This document shows positions 53,039 through 64,000 of a stretch of 64,000 bases of DNA, piece by piece. Under the pieces are notes generated by a model. That model ran no database searches, was not told the origin of the DNA, and saw only the letters and a program-made list of their open reading frames with translations. This DNA comes from Micractinium sp. NFX-FRZ. Taxonomy: Eukaryota > Chlorophyta > Trebouxiophyceae > Chlorellales > Chlorellaceae. The translations under genes were made by a program, and so were the position numbers. Every line of letters begins with the position of its first letter. Positions within the stretch are counted from its first letter, which is position 1. Location of the stretch: the NCBI GenBank assembly GCA_029339195.1, contig JAPTJF010000325.1:1-64000 (forward strand), in the 5' to 3' direction.

Positions 53039-56000
53039 ATGAGTAGGAAGGGCGGCAGCGCGGCGGGCGCCGGGGCGGCCTCGGCGGCGCCCTGGGCCGC
53101 TGACGAGGTGGCCCGTTTCTTTGATGCTTTCCACCAGCACGGCACCGATTTCTCCAAGGTAATCGACAGGGTACCAAGTAGCTTGGGTTAAGCGGCGCAG
53201 GGTCCCCCACACAGGCCCAAGTATTGTACGGGACCCATCCAAACACGACGCTTCTCGTTCCCCACCCCATCGTCCTGCCAGCTTGCTCTACTCCAGCTGT
53301 CTGCAGCCGCACCTGCCTTAGCCCTCACCTCAGCAGTGCTGCTGCCCCGCTACAGATTGCCAAGGCGGTGGGCGGCGGGCGGACGGCAGAGGTGTGCGAG
53401 GCGCTGCACCGCAAGCAGGCGCCCTACCTCTCAATACCCAAAGAGCTCCAGAATGCCCAGGCCTTCACTGCCCTGGTGGAGACCACCCAAAAGGCGGCAG
53501 CGGCGGAGCAGCCCAGCAGCCGCAGCGCGGGGGAGGAGGGCGCGGGCAGCGGGGGCGGCGGTACCGCGCAGGCGTCCCGCCTGAGGCACGAGGGGGAGGA
53601 GGATGAGGAGGGCGGCGCACTGGGAGCGCTGGCAGGCGAGGCAGAGGGCGGCGTCGGCGGGAGCAGCGAGGAGGAGGCTGAGATGGATGAGGAGGAGGAG
53701 GAGGAGGAAGAGCCGTCACTGGCGGCGGGGCGCGCGCGGCGCACGCCCAAACGAGCCGCTGCCGGTGGCGGTGGCGGCGCCCGCTCGGGCCGCCGCACGC
53801 CGGTTTCTGGGGTGAAGCGGGGGCGCACAGGCGGCATTTACGAGTATTACGATGAGGGGGCGGAGGCGGTGACAGAGTCGGCGCGCAAGCGGCGGGTGGC
53901 CCGCAAGCAGCTCGACTTCCCGGCGGGCCAGCGCCGGCGGCACGATGCGGGTGGGTGGGCAGCGTGGGTGGGTGTGCACAAGGTAGGGCCCAGGGGGCAG
54001 GGAGCAGGCAGCAGTGGAGATGAGTGGCAGTGTGTGCTGCTGGCGTGCGCAGCCTGTCCCTGAGACAAGCTGTGCTGTTCAGAGTTGTGCAGGCAGCCGT
54101 GCATGCAGCAGTTTTGAGGATGCGCCGTTTCCATGACGCTTGCTCATCCGCCAGCACCTGGCCAAACCCTACTCCCCCCTGGCTGCCCCTCACCCCCTCT
54201 GCCTGCCTTGTATGTCCCTGTGCTCTCGCCCGCAGATGAGGCCAAGGGGATTGACGCCCTGCTGGCGCTGGCGGTGGCTGGCGAGGAGAGTTTGGGCGGC
54301 ATGGATTCAGGGGGGGACGAGGAGGAGGGCCACTATGCGCACGCACACGGCGGCAGCCACCGCAAGAAGCCGCGCCCGCGGTCCACGCCGCAGCGGCGCA
54401 TGCGGGCGGCGGCTGCGGCGGGCAGCGAGGAGGAGGAGGAGGAGGAGCTAGCGGATGCAGGGGCCATGGATGACGACCAGGAGGACGAGGACTTTGCGCC
54501 GCCCCAGCGCCGCACCCCCTACTCCACCCCCGCCAAGGCCGCCCGCCTTGGCCGCCCCGGCTCGGCGCACGCCACGCCACGGCGCACCGGCAGCCGCGGG
54601 GTGGGGGCGCACGCGGGCGCTGCAGCGCTGGCGGGCGCCTCGCCGGGCGCGCTGGGCCTGCGGGGGCTGAGCCCCTACATGGGCATGGGCTCTCTGGAGG
54701 GAGGGGCAGACATGCTGGCGGAACTGGGGCTGGCTGACCTGGGCTACATCACCTCGCCGGGTGCGTGGGCAGGTGTGTGCGCGCCAGTGTGGGTATATGT
54801 GTGTTTGTGTGCGTATTTACTTGAGGTTGGGTTGGTGCAAGTGGATGGTGCTTGGCAGGGCAGAGGCAGAAGGCCGCGCTGATGTGCGCTGCCTGACCTG
54901 CCGCCGCCTGGACTGGCCTCCTCCGCCTCCACCAGTCCTCCAACCCCACACCGCCCTTCCCGCCGCCCCATCTGCCCTTTCAACCCCCTGCAGGCTTCCC
55001 CCAGTTTGCCCCCGGCTTTGTGCCCTCGCCCCAAAACCCCATGCCCCGCCTGCGCCAGCGCAAGTCCGTCCCCGAACGCGTGGCGCCAGCTGGCGTGGCC
55101 TCCCCCATCCGCACCCTCTTCACGCGCCGCGCCTCCCTCGCCGGCTCCCTGCTCCCCACCTTTGGCTACACCAGCGGCGCCGGGGGCGCTGCCGCCGGGG
55201 GCGACGGCAGCGCTGGCGCCGGCGCGCCGCAGCAGACGCCGGCCGAGGCGCAGCTGCGCCACTGCCTGCAGCAGCCGCGCACGCAGCGCTGGGCGGCCTC
55301 CGAGTTTTGCTACTCTGCCCTGGACCGCCCCTTCTTCATGTTCAACCCAGTGACGAGCCTGCTGGGGGCCATGGGGCTGGGGGAGGACGCGCGGCTGACG
55401 CGCAAGGAGTGGGCCATCGTGCGCTCCGGCCTAGGTGGGTGCCCCTCCATCTCCCCCTTGTGTGCAACTGCGGCGCGTGCGTATGTGACAGAGGGCAGGG
55501 GCCAGCGCACGGTGTGGGGTGCCGGTCTGCAGCCGCCAGCACTACCTGTGCTCTCCAGCTGCCATCTCTGCCTGCGAGTGCTTTGCTGCACCTGCCCAAC
55601 CCTACGCGTTGCCCTTGCCTCCCCTACCCTGCCTGACTGCCCACCTGCGCCCCTTGCCTCTCCCCCGCCTGCCACTCCAGGCAAGCCGCGCCGCCTGTCG
55701 CTTACGTTCTTGAAGGAGGAGCGGGCGCGGCTGGAGCGCTGGCGCGACGGCTGCCGCCAGCAGTACCAGTCTGGTACCGCCGCCGACCCCACGGTTGCCG
55801 ACCACCTGCCGCGCCCGCTCAGCGTGGGGCAGCGCGTGGTGGCGCGCCACCCCTCCACCCGCCAGCTGCACGACGGCTCGGTGCTCACAGTGGCGCACAA
55901 CTGCTACCGGTGAGGAAAGGAGGGAGCGGGGGAGGGGGCAGGGTGTGGCTGTGCTGTGTGTTGCTGTATGAGCAGCCAGCCATGCAGCTGGCGCCGCTGA

Positions 56001-56465
56001 TGCACTCACACACCTTGGCCTGCCCCTCGTGCAGCTGGAGTTGAAATGGGTTTTCAACCAGTTCACTCTGCGAAGTGCCCATCGCTGTAACCTTTCTCCC
56101 CTGTGTTCTTCCCGCCCCCCTGCAGCGTGCAATTCGACCGCCAGGAGCTTTTGGTGGAGCTGGTTCGAGACACAGATGTGATGCCGGTCAACCCTGCCGA
56201 GAACCTGCCGCCCGCACAGCTGCTGGGCCGCCCGCACATGGTGCTCAACGGGCGGGCGGTGATCAACGGCCAGCCTGTCCGCCCGCTGGGCCTGCCGCGC
56301 CCGCCGGCGCTGGCAACCTCGCCCGCATCGGCAGCAGCGGCGGCGGCAGCAGGCCTGCCTGCAGCCCTGCCTGCGGTGCCCTCGCCGCTGTCACCCTCGG
56401 CAGTGGCGTCCCTGCTGGCAGCTGGTGTGAGGTCTGAGCCTGCGGCAGACGCGGGGGCGGCCGGC

Positions 56466-56497
<32 letters not shown>

Positions 56498-58113
56498 GGC
56501 ACGGCCGGCGGATGCCCGGGCGCTTGCTGAGGTGGGCACCTGTGCTGTGCGCTGCGCCATGCACTGCCATGCTGTGATGTGCTCCTGCCAGCAAGATAGT
56601 AGAGGGTCTGCTGCCTACCCTCCTGTCTGCATCTGCACCTGCCTGCCTGCTGGCATGCATGCGTGCCTGCCACATCCCCCTTTGCGCACCTGCCTGCTCG
56701 CCGCCTTGCCCCACTGCTCCCCTTTCCTCACCCCCACATCCCTCTCGCCCCTTGTGCCCCCCCGGCAGCTGGTGGTTGGGCTGGACAAGAAGGAGGCCCT
56801 GCTGTTGCAGCTGAGGGCGATGAACGACGAGGCAGCGGCGGGCATGCATGCGGCCGACGCCAGTGGCGCCGCCGTCCCCGCCTTCGCAAACGCCTATGCC
56901 GGAGTGGTGCTGCAGCTCAAGGATGTGAGTGTTGAGTGGTGGTGAGGGTGGGGGTCGCTGCGGCGGGGGTGGGAGTGGGGGTGTAGTGCAGACAGGGAGA
57001 GGATGTGAGCTTAGCAGATGAAGAGTGGGAGGAGAGAGGGGTGTTGCGTGGAGTGCAAGAGGAAGACAATGTCAGGTACCGTGGTGCTTCGGGCCCAATG
57101 CACCCGCTGCTGGTGTGTGCGTGCGCTCGATTGCTGGCCTGCTTGCTGCTACTGCCTTTGCTGCCCTGCACTTGCCGCCCCCGCCCCTGCCGCTCGCCTG
57201 TGTCACTCCTGCCACCCCCGTCGCTTGCCCACCCGCCCTTGCCCTGCGCCCCTCGCTTGCTTCCCACCATCCTTGCCCCATGCAGGTGAATGACAAGGTG
57301 CGAGACAAGCTTGAAGAGCTGGAGGGCTCTGGCACCGACAGCGGCGAGGGGGATGAAGATGGAGCAACGACCGCCGGCGGCAGCGGCGGCAGCGAAGGCG
57401 CCACCGGCGCCCTGCAGCACCAGCACCTGGGCGCCAGCCTGGCAGCAGACGCAGCGCTGCAGCGGCAGCTGCATGCCCACACGCCAGAGGCGCTGGCAGC
57501 GGCTGCGTTGAACGAGGCGCAGAGGATTATGGAGGTGTGCCGCCGCAAACTTGAGGAGTCTTTGGCGGCAGCAGCTGATGCTGACGGCGGAGGGGGCCCG
57601 CTGGCAGAGGCAGAGGCAGGTGGAAGAGGAGGAGAAGGAGCGGAGGGTGCGGCCGCCGAGCCGCCGGCACAAGCAGGCGAGGGCGGTGCAGGAGCGGACA
57701 GCGGAGCAATAGCGCTGCAGCAGCAACAGCAGCAGCAGCAGCAAGAAGAGCAGCAGCAGCACGGGCAGCAGCACCAGCAGCAGCAGCAGGCAGCTGCGGC
57801 AGAAGCCGGGGGGGCGGGCTCACCCCTGCACGCTTCGCCACCCCATGCTGCCGCCGCCGCCCAGCCCAGCGGCCTGCACTGGAGCAGCGCCGAGGGGCAG
57901 CAGCTGGGGCTCCTGATCCGCGGCTGCGTGCAGAGCCTGGTGCTGCTGCAGCAGGGCGCTGTGCAGGGCAGCGCGCTCCCGGGGGCCACGCTCTCTGGGG
58001 CCTTGGATCTTGCACTTGGCAGCCTGGCGCTGAAGGAGGCCACCAACCAGCCGCTCTTGGAAGAGATCCGGCAGGCGATGGCGGGCTTGAAGCTGCAGAT
58101 TGGCGCCGTCTGA
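53039..58113 (+). CDS. LIN9: LIN9 / ALWAYS EARLY homolog (DREAM complex subunit)
   Basis: Scaffold of the Myb-MuvB/DREAM complex that controls cell-cycle genes. Exons 53039-53158, 53356-53950, 54236-54760, 54994-55434, 55681-55909, 56126-56531, 56769-56924, 57286-58113; phases close to 1,099 residues. A SANT-like helix set lies at residues 13-60 (DEVARFFDAFHQHGTDFSKIA, then RTAEVCEALH), as in plant ALY proteins but not animal LIN9. Acidic and basic linkers follow. The DIRP domain (about 515-600) has FCYSALDRPFF, RLTRKEWAIVRSGLGKPRRLS and FLKEERARLERWR, joined exactly across an intron. A Tudor-like stretch (VGQRVVARHPSTRQLHDGSV) comes next. Two Gln tracts (about residue 755 and from 57718) and a C-terminal helical region close the protein. 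Nuclear. Confidence 0.92.
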
Positions 58114-59447
58114 GGATTTTTGAGGCCTGGGCTGGTTGCCCCGACCCCCTCCCTGTCCCCTCCTTATTGCCCCTCCCTCTTGCAACCCTGTTGTCCCTCG
58201 TCCCTGTCTGCTGGTGTTCCTGCACTCTCCCGCCCTGTATATACATGCACTCTGTACTCCTGTGCTCCCTCCCTGCCACTCTGCATGCCTCCCCTGCTGC
58301 CATCCGTTTAGTGTACGTCACCCACTCCGTGCTGGCCCTCGTGTGCTTGCCTGCCTGTTGCCCCCAACTAACCACCACATGCAACACCAATTGCTCCACT
58401 GCCTGACTCGACACGACGCTGACCTGCTCACCGCCCCTCTCTGCTGCTCCATCTCTGCCCACTTGCTTGACCACGACAATTTGTTGAGTGCTCCTCCACC
58501 TGCTGCACGCTGACCCCCACCTTTGATCTCTCCCCTCTATTTAGTGCTGGCTCCCGCTCTTCGACGTGAAGCAGCCGCCCAGCTAGCTGCCTGTGACGAC
58601 ATCTGCTGCAGCCATTCCAGATGCATTGGCATCTGCCGCAGCAGGTCTAGAGTTCGATGTACACTGGAGGAACACCCATGGGGCAGGACGATGAACACGC
58701 ACGCAGGCGCTGGGGTAATGTGCATACAGGCGGCACCCCCCAGGTCGCATGCCGGGTTGAAGCGGCAGCTGGATGAGCTCGAGCATCTCATGCAGTATGG
58801 CATGTGCCTGGCGGGCTGCCCTCGGCGGCAGGTGGAGGGTGCCCCAGGGGCAGGTGGTGGAGGGTGCCTGCCGGCTTCCCCCTCCTAGGTATCCGTGTGG
58901 CATGCTGGCCAAGGCCTTGCGAGATGTTCAAATGCTCATCATCTGAGCCTGGCCTACCTGCTGGTTGAATATAGTTCAACAGCCCGAGGAGCATGGCAAG
59001 GGAATGGTGGGCCATTGTTGCAGTGGTGGATTCCCACACCTGGCAGCATGGCTTCAGCAGCGCCAGAGTCTGATGATGGGTGCGAAGGGCACAGCCGCCA
59101 CCTGCCCGTCTGTGCAGGGCCATGGAGGCTCATGCTGAGGCCGCCCTGCAGCCGTGCTGCCCAGCAGGGACGGTGCCTCATCAGGAGCGCAGCCAGTCTG
59201 GCATCACGTCAATTGTCTTGGGACTGATGTGTGAGACTCGTCTTTCATGTTCACTGGGCCCTGGGTGGTGCAGGCCACGCAGTGGCGCCCAACCGGTGCC
59301 TCGCCTTCCAAGCTGGAAGGGTGGATACCGCTGGCACAGCTGGCATGGGTTGGAGGTTTCCACCAGGCAAGCGCGGCCCTTTCAGCCGAGACCACCGCAC
59401 GGCGTCCGTCACGCTTTGCTTGGATTGCAGCGTGAGGAGGAGGCGAA
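58114..59447. other. Intergenic, LIN9 3' flank and MFS upstream region
   Basis: The first 400 bp are C/T-rich; the rest has lower GC and overlapping short frames on both strands (around 58540-58900). One plus frame has a helical KRQLDELEHLMQYGM. No family recognised; a small unknown gene is possible. Confidence 0.4.
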
Positions 59448-62400
59448 ATGCGCGCCGCAAGTCAACCACAGCCACGCGCCGCCAGCGGGGTGTGCCCACG
59501 TGCTTGCCCCGTGCCGGCTGCCATACGATACTCGAGAGATGCGGGATCTGCACCGCGCCCATGCGTCTCCTTCCCGCGAGGCGGGGCCGCCCCGCCGCTG
59601 GCGGCGGCGGCGGCGGTAGCGGCGGCAGCGCTGCCACTACCACTGCGGCACACTGTCCGCCTACGAGTGCGCAGCGCTGCAGTCGCTGGCGACAGCGGCA
59701 TGCAGAGACCTGCTGTGCTGCACCATGAGCCAGAGCTGCCAGCCGTAGGCCTGGCGCAGCCACTGCCAGAGAGGCGGGGCCTACCCAGCAGCCTCAGCGA
59801 AGCAAGCTCGGCGGCGGCTGCACCAGCTGTAGCAGCACAGCAGCCGCTTCCACGCCAGGCAAGCACAGCGGTGGCAGCAGCAGCAGCAGCGGCGGCAGTG
59901 GCAAGTGCAGCAGCGCAGCAGTCGCTTCCGCTTCAGGATGGCGCAGCGGCAGCGGCAGCGGCGGCAGCGGCGGCGGCGACGGCGGCTGGTGGAACCGGTC
60001 GGCACAGTGGAGCAGCAGGGCAGCCGCTGCCTCCCCAGGCGGGCGCGGCGGTAGCAGCAGCAGCGGCAGCGGCGACACGGGCGCAGGAGGAGCTAGCAGG
60101 GGGCGCGGAGGCAGAGGGGTTCCCACCGGGCGCAGTCTGGGGGTTGGCTATCGCCACAGCAGCATACCTGCACCTGTCCGTCACCCTCTACTCGCTGCCC
60201 TCTCTGGTGCCCTTCATCTCACAAGACCTGAATCTGGACGACACGCAGGGGGCGCTGCTGACGACCGGATACACGGTAAGCGGGCGGCGGGGCAGCTGGG
60301 TTGGCGGGCGCGGCAGCAGCAGCCAAGGGGGGCAGAGCCGGGGGTGCACTTTCCGCCTCTTGCTGCAGCTGCCCTGCTCAGCTCTGCTTACGTTGCTCAG
60401 CCAGACGGTGGTGCTCATGGAGCACTTTGATTGGTATGTCAATACGTGTTGCATCCCTCCCACAGATTTCGCACACCTGTTTTGCATGGGCACGGCGGCA
60501 GCCTCAGCATCCCATTTCGCGCCTTGCTGCAGCGGTGTTGTGGCAACACATGTCCCCTCCTGCTCCTTATTCTGATGCAGATCCTCTACGGCTTGGTGTT
60601 GGTACCCATGGGCATGGTGGCTGACTTCACCAACCGCCCGCGCCTGCTGGGCGCCGGCATCGCGCTGTGGAGCGTCCTCAACATGGCCGCCTCCCAGTCG
60701 CAGTCCTTTGGCCAGGTGGGGGAAGCCAGCACGGTTTAATTGGAAAACAAACAGAAAGGCGGCATGTTGAGTGTGCTTGGGGGTTGGGTTGCAAGCACGG
60801 TGGTGGCATGGTCGGGGCGCAGCGCACAGCAGGTCCTGCTTATGGCGACAGAGGCACGTGAGCGGCAGCGGTGGCGGCAGCAGCAGGGGCGTGTGCGCAT
60901 TATCATCTGCACTGGCTCGCCGTAGCTAGCTGGCTCGAATCGACCGGCTGCTGCGCTTGGTTCCATCCCACCTGGCCCATCCCTCGTAGCAAGCACAACT
61001 GGCGTGCTCCCACCTGCTGCTGCGCGCCTCCTTCTCAGCCCACCCTGCGCAACCTCACCGCCCCTGCCTGCCTCCCGCCCTTCCTGTCCGCCCGCTGCAG
61101 CTGATCGCCACGCGCATCGGCTTTGCTGCCGCCCAGGCCACCTGCAATCCTGTGGCCTACTCCCTCATCCCAGAACTCTTTCCCAAGAACCGCACAGCCG
61201 CCATGGCGGTGTACAACACGGCAATCTACCTGGGCCGGGCGGCAGCTTTTGGGGTGGTGCTTCTGGCGGGGCAGCACGCCGTGACGCAGGTGAATGGGGC
61301 GGGGTGCTGGCGCAGGCCCGACTGTGTCTCCTGTGGCTGTCTGGCATGCAGGCGTTGCTGCGCAAGCCTCGCCCGCCTGCCTGCACAGTGCCACTGCGTG
61401 GGCGCACGCGGCAGGGCACGCGTGGCCGCTGGTGCGAGTCTGGGCGCTCCCGCCTGGCTTCCTGAAACCCCTGCCTTGCCGCATGTGCTCCAGTGCCGCC
61501 TGCCTGCCTGAAACCGGTTCCTTGGCTCGCCGCCTGTGCCGCCTGTGCAGGGCGGGATCGACGCTGGGGCCGCGGCGGAGGCCGCCGCGCCCGCCTGGCG
61601 CACGCTGCTGTGGTGGCTGGGCCCGCCGGGCCTGCTGCTGTCCGGCCTGGCTCTGGCAACGATGGAGGACCCGCGCAAGCAGAGCAGCAGCGGCCGCTTC
61701 CTCCCCCTGGTCACTGTCAGCATGGACAGCATGGACAGCGGGGACAGCATGGACAGCAGCAGCAGCAGCAGCAGCAGCACTAGCGGCAATGCCAGCTCAG
61801 CGCTTCTGGCCCACCACTCCAGCAGCAGGGGCGCCCTTGCATCGGCGCCAGAGTCGGCTGCACCTACCTTGCAAGAGTCCCTGGGACACCTGCGCGGCCT
61901 GCTCTCCAACCCAGCCTTCCTGGCGCTGACGGGGGCCACGGCGTTTGGTGATGTGGCCAGCTGGGCGCTCATCGGCTGGCAGGCGAGTGGGGGCAGGGGC
62001 TGCTCGACTTGGGCTGTGCTGCGGGGATATGATGCCATGAGCGTGTGCATAAGTTTATTGACTGGTGCAACCCTCGTCAGCCTCTCTGGTTTTGGTTCGT
62101 CTTGAAGTTGCATATAATCTCAGGGATGAGAAGAGCTGATAGGACTTGACTAGATTGCTTGCGTGCCTGACCTAGAGCTGCTTGCCCCCACCCATCCGCC
62201 CACCCACCCACCCATTCGCCACGCCCACCACTCAATCTCGCCCCACCTTGCTTCCTCGCCCTGCTGTGCTGTGCTGTGCTGTGCAGGGCATCTTCTATGC
62301 CCGGGTCATGGAGCTGGAGCCGTCCACGTATGCCCCCCTGGTGGCTGTGGGCATCTCTGTTGGCGGCATCTTTGGAGGCATCGGCTCAGGTGGGCTGCGC

Positions 62401-63607
62401 ATGGCAGCCGGGCTAGGCACTGGTTGGTGCAAGTGCAGAGGGGGGCAGGAAGGTGCCAGCGGGTGGCTGTGGGCATCTATGATCGATCCCTGTTTGGGCA
62501 GTACACTTACCGGAGCTGTGAGGGGGCACTGGGCATCCAATGGAGACGGAACTTGGCCCCTGATTGAGGCCTGGCAACGCTCAACACACGGGTTGCCTCT
62601 CCCAGCAGCTGACATGCAACTTACCCCACCCACCCTGCAGGCCTGTTTGGGGACCGCCTCTCACGCATCGGCGCGCGCGGCTGGCTCACGGCGGGCACCT
62701 CTATTGCTGCGGCCCCGCTCATGGCTGCCTCCTTCCTGCTGCCCGACTACCGCCAGAGCTTTGTGGCGCTGCTGCTGGGCTACGCGCTCAGGTGCGGGGT
62801 GGTACGAGGGAGCGTGAGGCTGGGGCAGCTGGTGGCCGGCTGGCTGGCAGGCGAGGCACGCCAGCCAACCTGCGCTGCCAGCGTGCAGGCCGTGGTCACG
62901 CACGCTGTGCATGCTGTGGTTGCCATGCCAGCAGCCCGCAGCTGCTAGGCGCTGCGAGCTTGCAGCGCGGATTCCAAGCATTAAGCTCCAGCCAGCCGTT
63001 GTCCCAGCAGCAAGCTCCTCCCTGCCCGCCCGCCCGCTGCTGCAGCGAGTGCTGGCGCGCCCCTGCGGCCGTGATGGTGCGGGAGGTCTCCCCCCCTGGC
63101 CTGGGCTCCACCGCAAGCGCTGTCAACCTGTGTGTGCGCATGCTGGCGGGCGCAGCGGGGCCTGTCGGCATCGCCATGCTATCCAATGAGGTGAGGCGGG
63201 CCAAGAGTGGGCAGGGCAGGTGGGGCGCACACGGGCGGGGCGGGTGGGGCGCAGGCCGGTGGGCGGCCAGGAAGTCCATGCAAGCATGGAGCGGGGACGC
63301 AGGCGGTTGCAGGTGGCGCCGGCGGCGGCAGCAGGCATGCACACTGGCATGTTCCTCAGGCTGCTGCCCAGGTGGGGCCACCACTGAGCGGCTTCTTTTG
63401 GCCCCTTGCCCACGTCCCTCACCCCTTATTCTCACCCTACCTGTCCTGCAGGTGGGGCTGCAATACGCCATGCTGCTCATCCCAGCCTGCCACCTGGCAG
63501 CCGGGGTGGGCCTGGCAGCCACCGAGGTGGTCATCAACAATGAGAAGGAGAAGACAAAGGCCGTCAAACATGCGGTGCTTGCGGGGCACACGGCCGGCCA
63601 CCACTGA
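59448..63607 (+). CDS. Spinster-type MFS transporter, probably plastid-targeted
   Basis: Exons 59448-60275, 60581-60715, 61101-61289, 61551-61982, 62287-62389, 62641-62791, 63046-63190, 63452-63607; phases close to 712 residues. The first 85 residues are Ala/Arg/Ser/Pro-rich, like a plastid transit peptide. About 115 residues of Ala-rich repeats with QPLP-type units follow. The MFS body has LPSLVPFISQDLNLDDTQGA, the loop motif GMVADFTNRPRLLGAGI, RIGFAAAQATCNPVAYSLIP, ELFPKNRTAAMAVYN, and in the second half GLFGDRLSRIG and ECWRAPAAVMVREVSPP. These match Spinster-like carriers (lysolipid/sphingolipid type in animals). The plant substrate is unknown. A Ser-rich central loop (MDSMDSGDSMDS) separates the halves. 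The intron at 61983 starts with GC. Confidence 0.8.
59780..60095 (+). repeat. Coding minisatellite: Ala runs with QPLP-like units
   Basis: Within the MFS N-terminal region, units of roughly QPLPRQ/QSLPLQ/QPLPPQ followed by 8-12 Ala recur about four times, encoded by gca/gcg/gcc runs. Confidence 0.75.
62461..62492 (+). repeat. Probable decayed copy of part of MFS exon 62287-62389
   Basis: gtggctgtgggcatct (16 identical bases) recurs 122 bp after its place in the exon, inside the following intron; the rest has diverged. Confidence 0.55.
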
Positions 63608-64000
63608 GCGGTGGGCTTGGCCCCATGTGACTAGCTGGGTGCGCCTACTCTGCCGCCCACACCGACCGAGTCATGCCCACGGTGTTTGTTCGTGTTTGAG
63701 CCGCACTGCATTGTCGTCAGCGTCTCACCGCCAGCATTTCATCCCCAACCAACCAACGAAGCGATCAATCCCCCCATCTCATGTCATCTTGCCTGCCCGC
63801 GAGGAGAGCTTCGCGGTTTGTCCGTTGCCGTCTGACCCTTCCAGATCTCCTTCCGAGCGCTCGGGCACCTTTTTGGCGGCTCCCCAGCGGAGCCGCACCC
63901 TCCCGCCCACTTTTGTCCGTGAACGGTTCAGTCTGGGTGTTCTGGCCCTCAATCCAGACACCCCTCCTGAGCCACATCCTCCACCTGGACTCTTTCTCCG
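63608..64000. other. 3' flank of the MFS gene
   Basis: About 390 bp with no TGTAA and no supported exon. Whatever gene follows lies outside the window. Confidence 0.5.

Noticed and set aside
60470..60530. Possible echo of MFS exon 2 (catgggcacggcggc)
   Set aside because: Only about 13 of 19 bases match and the flanks do not align, so it was not counted among the echoes.

Overview
The window is nuclear DNA of a GC-rich, intron-dense green alga. A trebouxiophyte of the Chlorella group fits best. That is inferred from many small exons with short C/T-rich GT-AG introns, Ala/Gly/Gln-rich proteins, plant-type gene families, and TGTAA polyadenylation signals after several stop codons. No bacterial operons, CRISPR arrays, tRNAs or rRNAs were seen. 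There is one 100-N scaffold gap at 47938-48037. I rebuilt 17 genes by splicing; for 16 of them the exon phases close across the modelled exons, which is the main support for the models. The 17th, at the gap, has only its 3' exons.

Layout from left to right. Minus: acetolactate synthase regulatory subunit (its 3' end lies off the window), a DUF1295 membrane reductase-like protein with a long charged tail, and a 72-residue microprotein. Plus: a GATA-like zinc-finger protein. Minus: leucine aminopeptidase (19 exons). Plus: glycerol kinase (13 exons). Minus: a LURP-one-related protein and the tiny mitochondrial import subunit TOM5. Plus: an RMD1/DUF155 membrane protein. Minus: a small TPR/HAT-like protein and an iron superoxide dismutase. 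Plus: NUP50-like nucleoporin with a Ran-binding domain and an LRR protein. After the gap, plus: the 3' end of a membrane/coiled-coil protein. Minus: a Nudix hydrolase. Plus: a LIN9/ALWAYS EARLY cell-cycle regulator and a Spinster-type MFS transporter.

The genes are mostly unrelated housekeeping functions: amino-acid synthesis and turnover, glycerol entry into metabolism, mitochondrial import, superoxide removal, nuclear transport and cell-cycle transcription. Several are arranged head to head with short shared upstream regions (FeSOD/NUP50 238 bp, TOM5/RMD1 about 200 bp, aminopeptidase/glycerol kinase about 500 bp). Glycerol kinase and the LURP-like gene converge with poly(A) signals only 22 bp apart.

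The most striking signal is not a gene. Introns of at least seven of these genes contain decayed copies of the edge of a neighbouring exon, usually with the splice site, about 80-170 bp (mostly 100-125 bp) from the true exon. I count about 14 introns with such 'exon echoes'. The gene models also need seven or eight GC-AG introns out of roughly 106, a high share. Together these suggest that introns here grow or change by short local tandem duplications across splice junctions.
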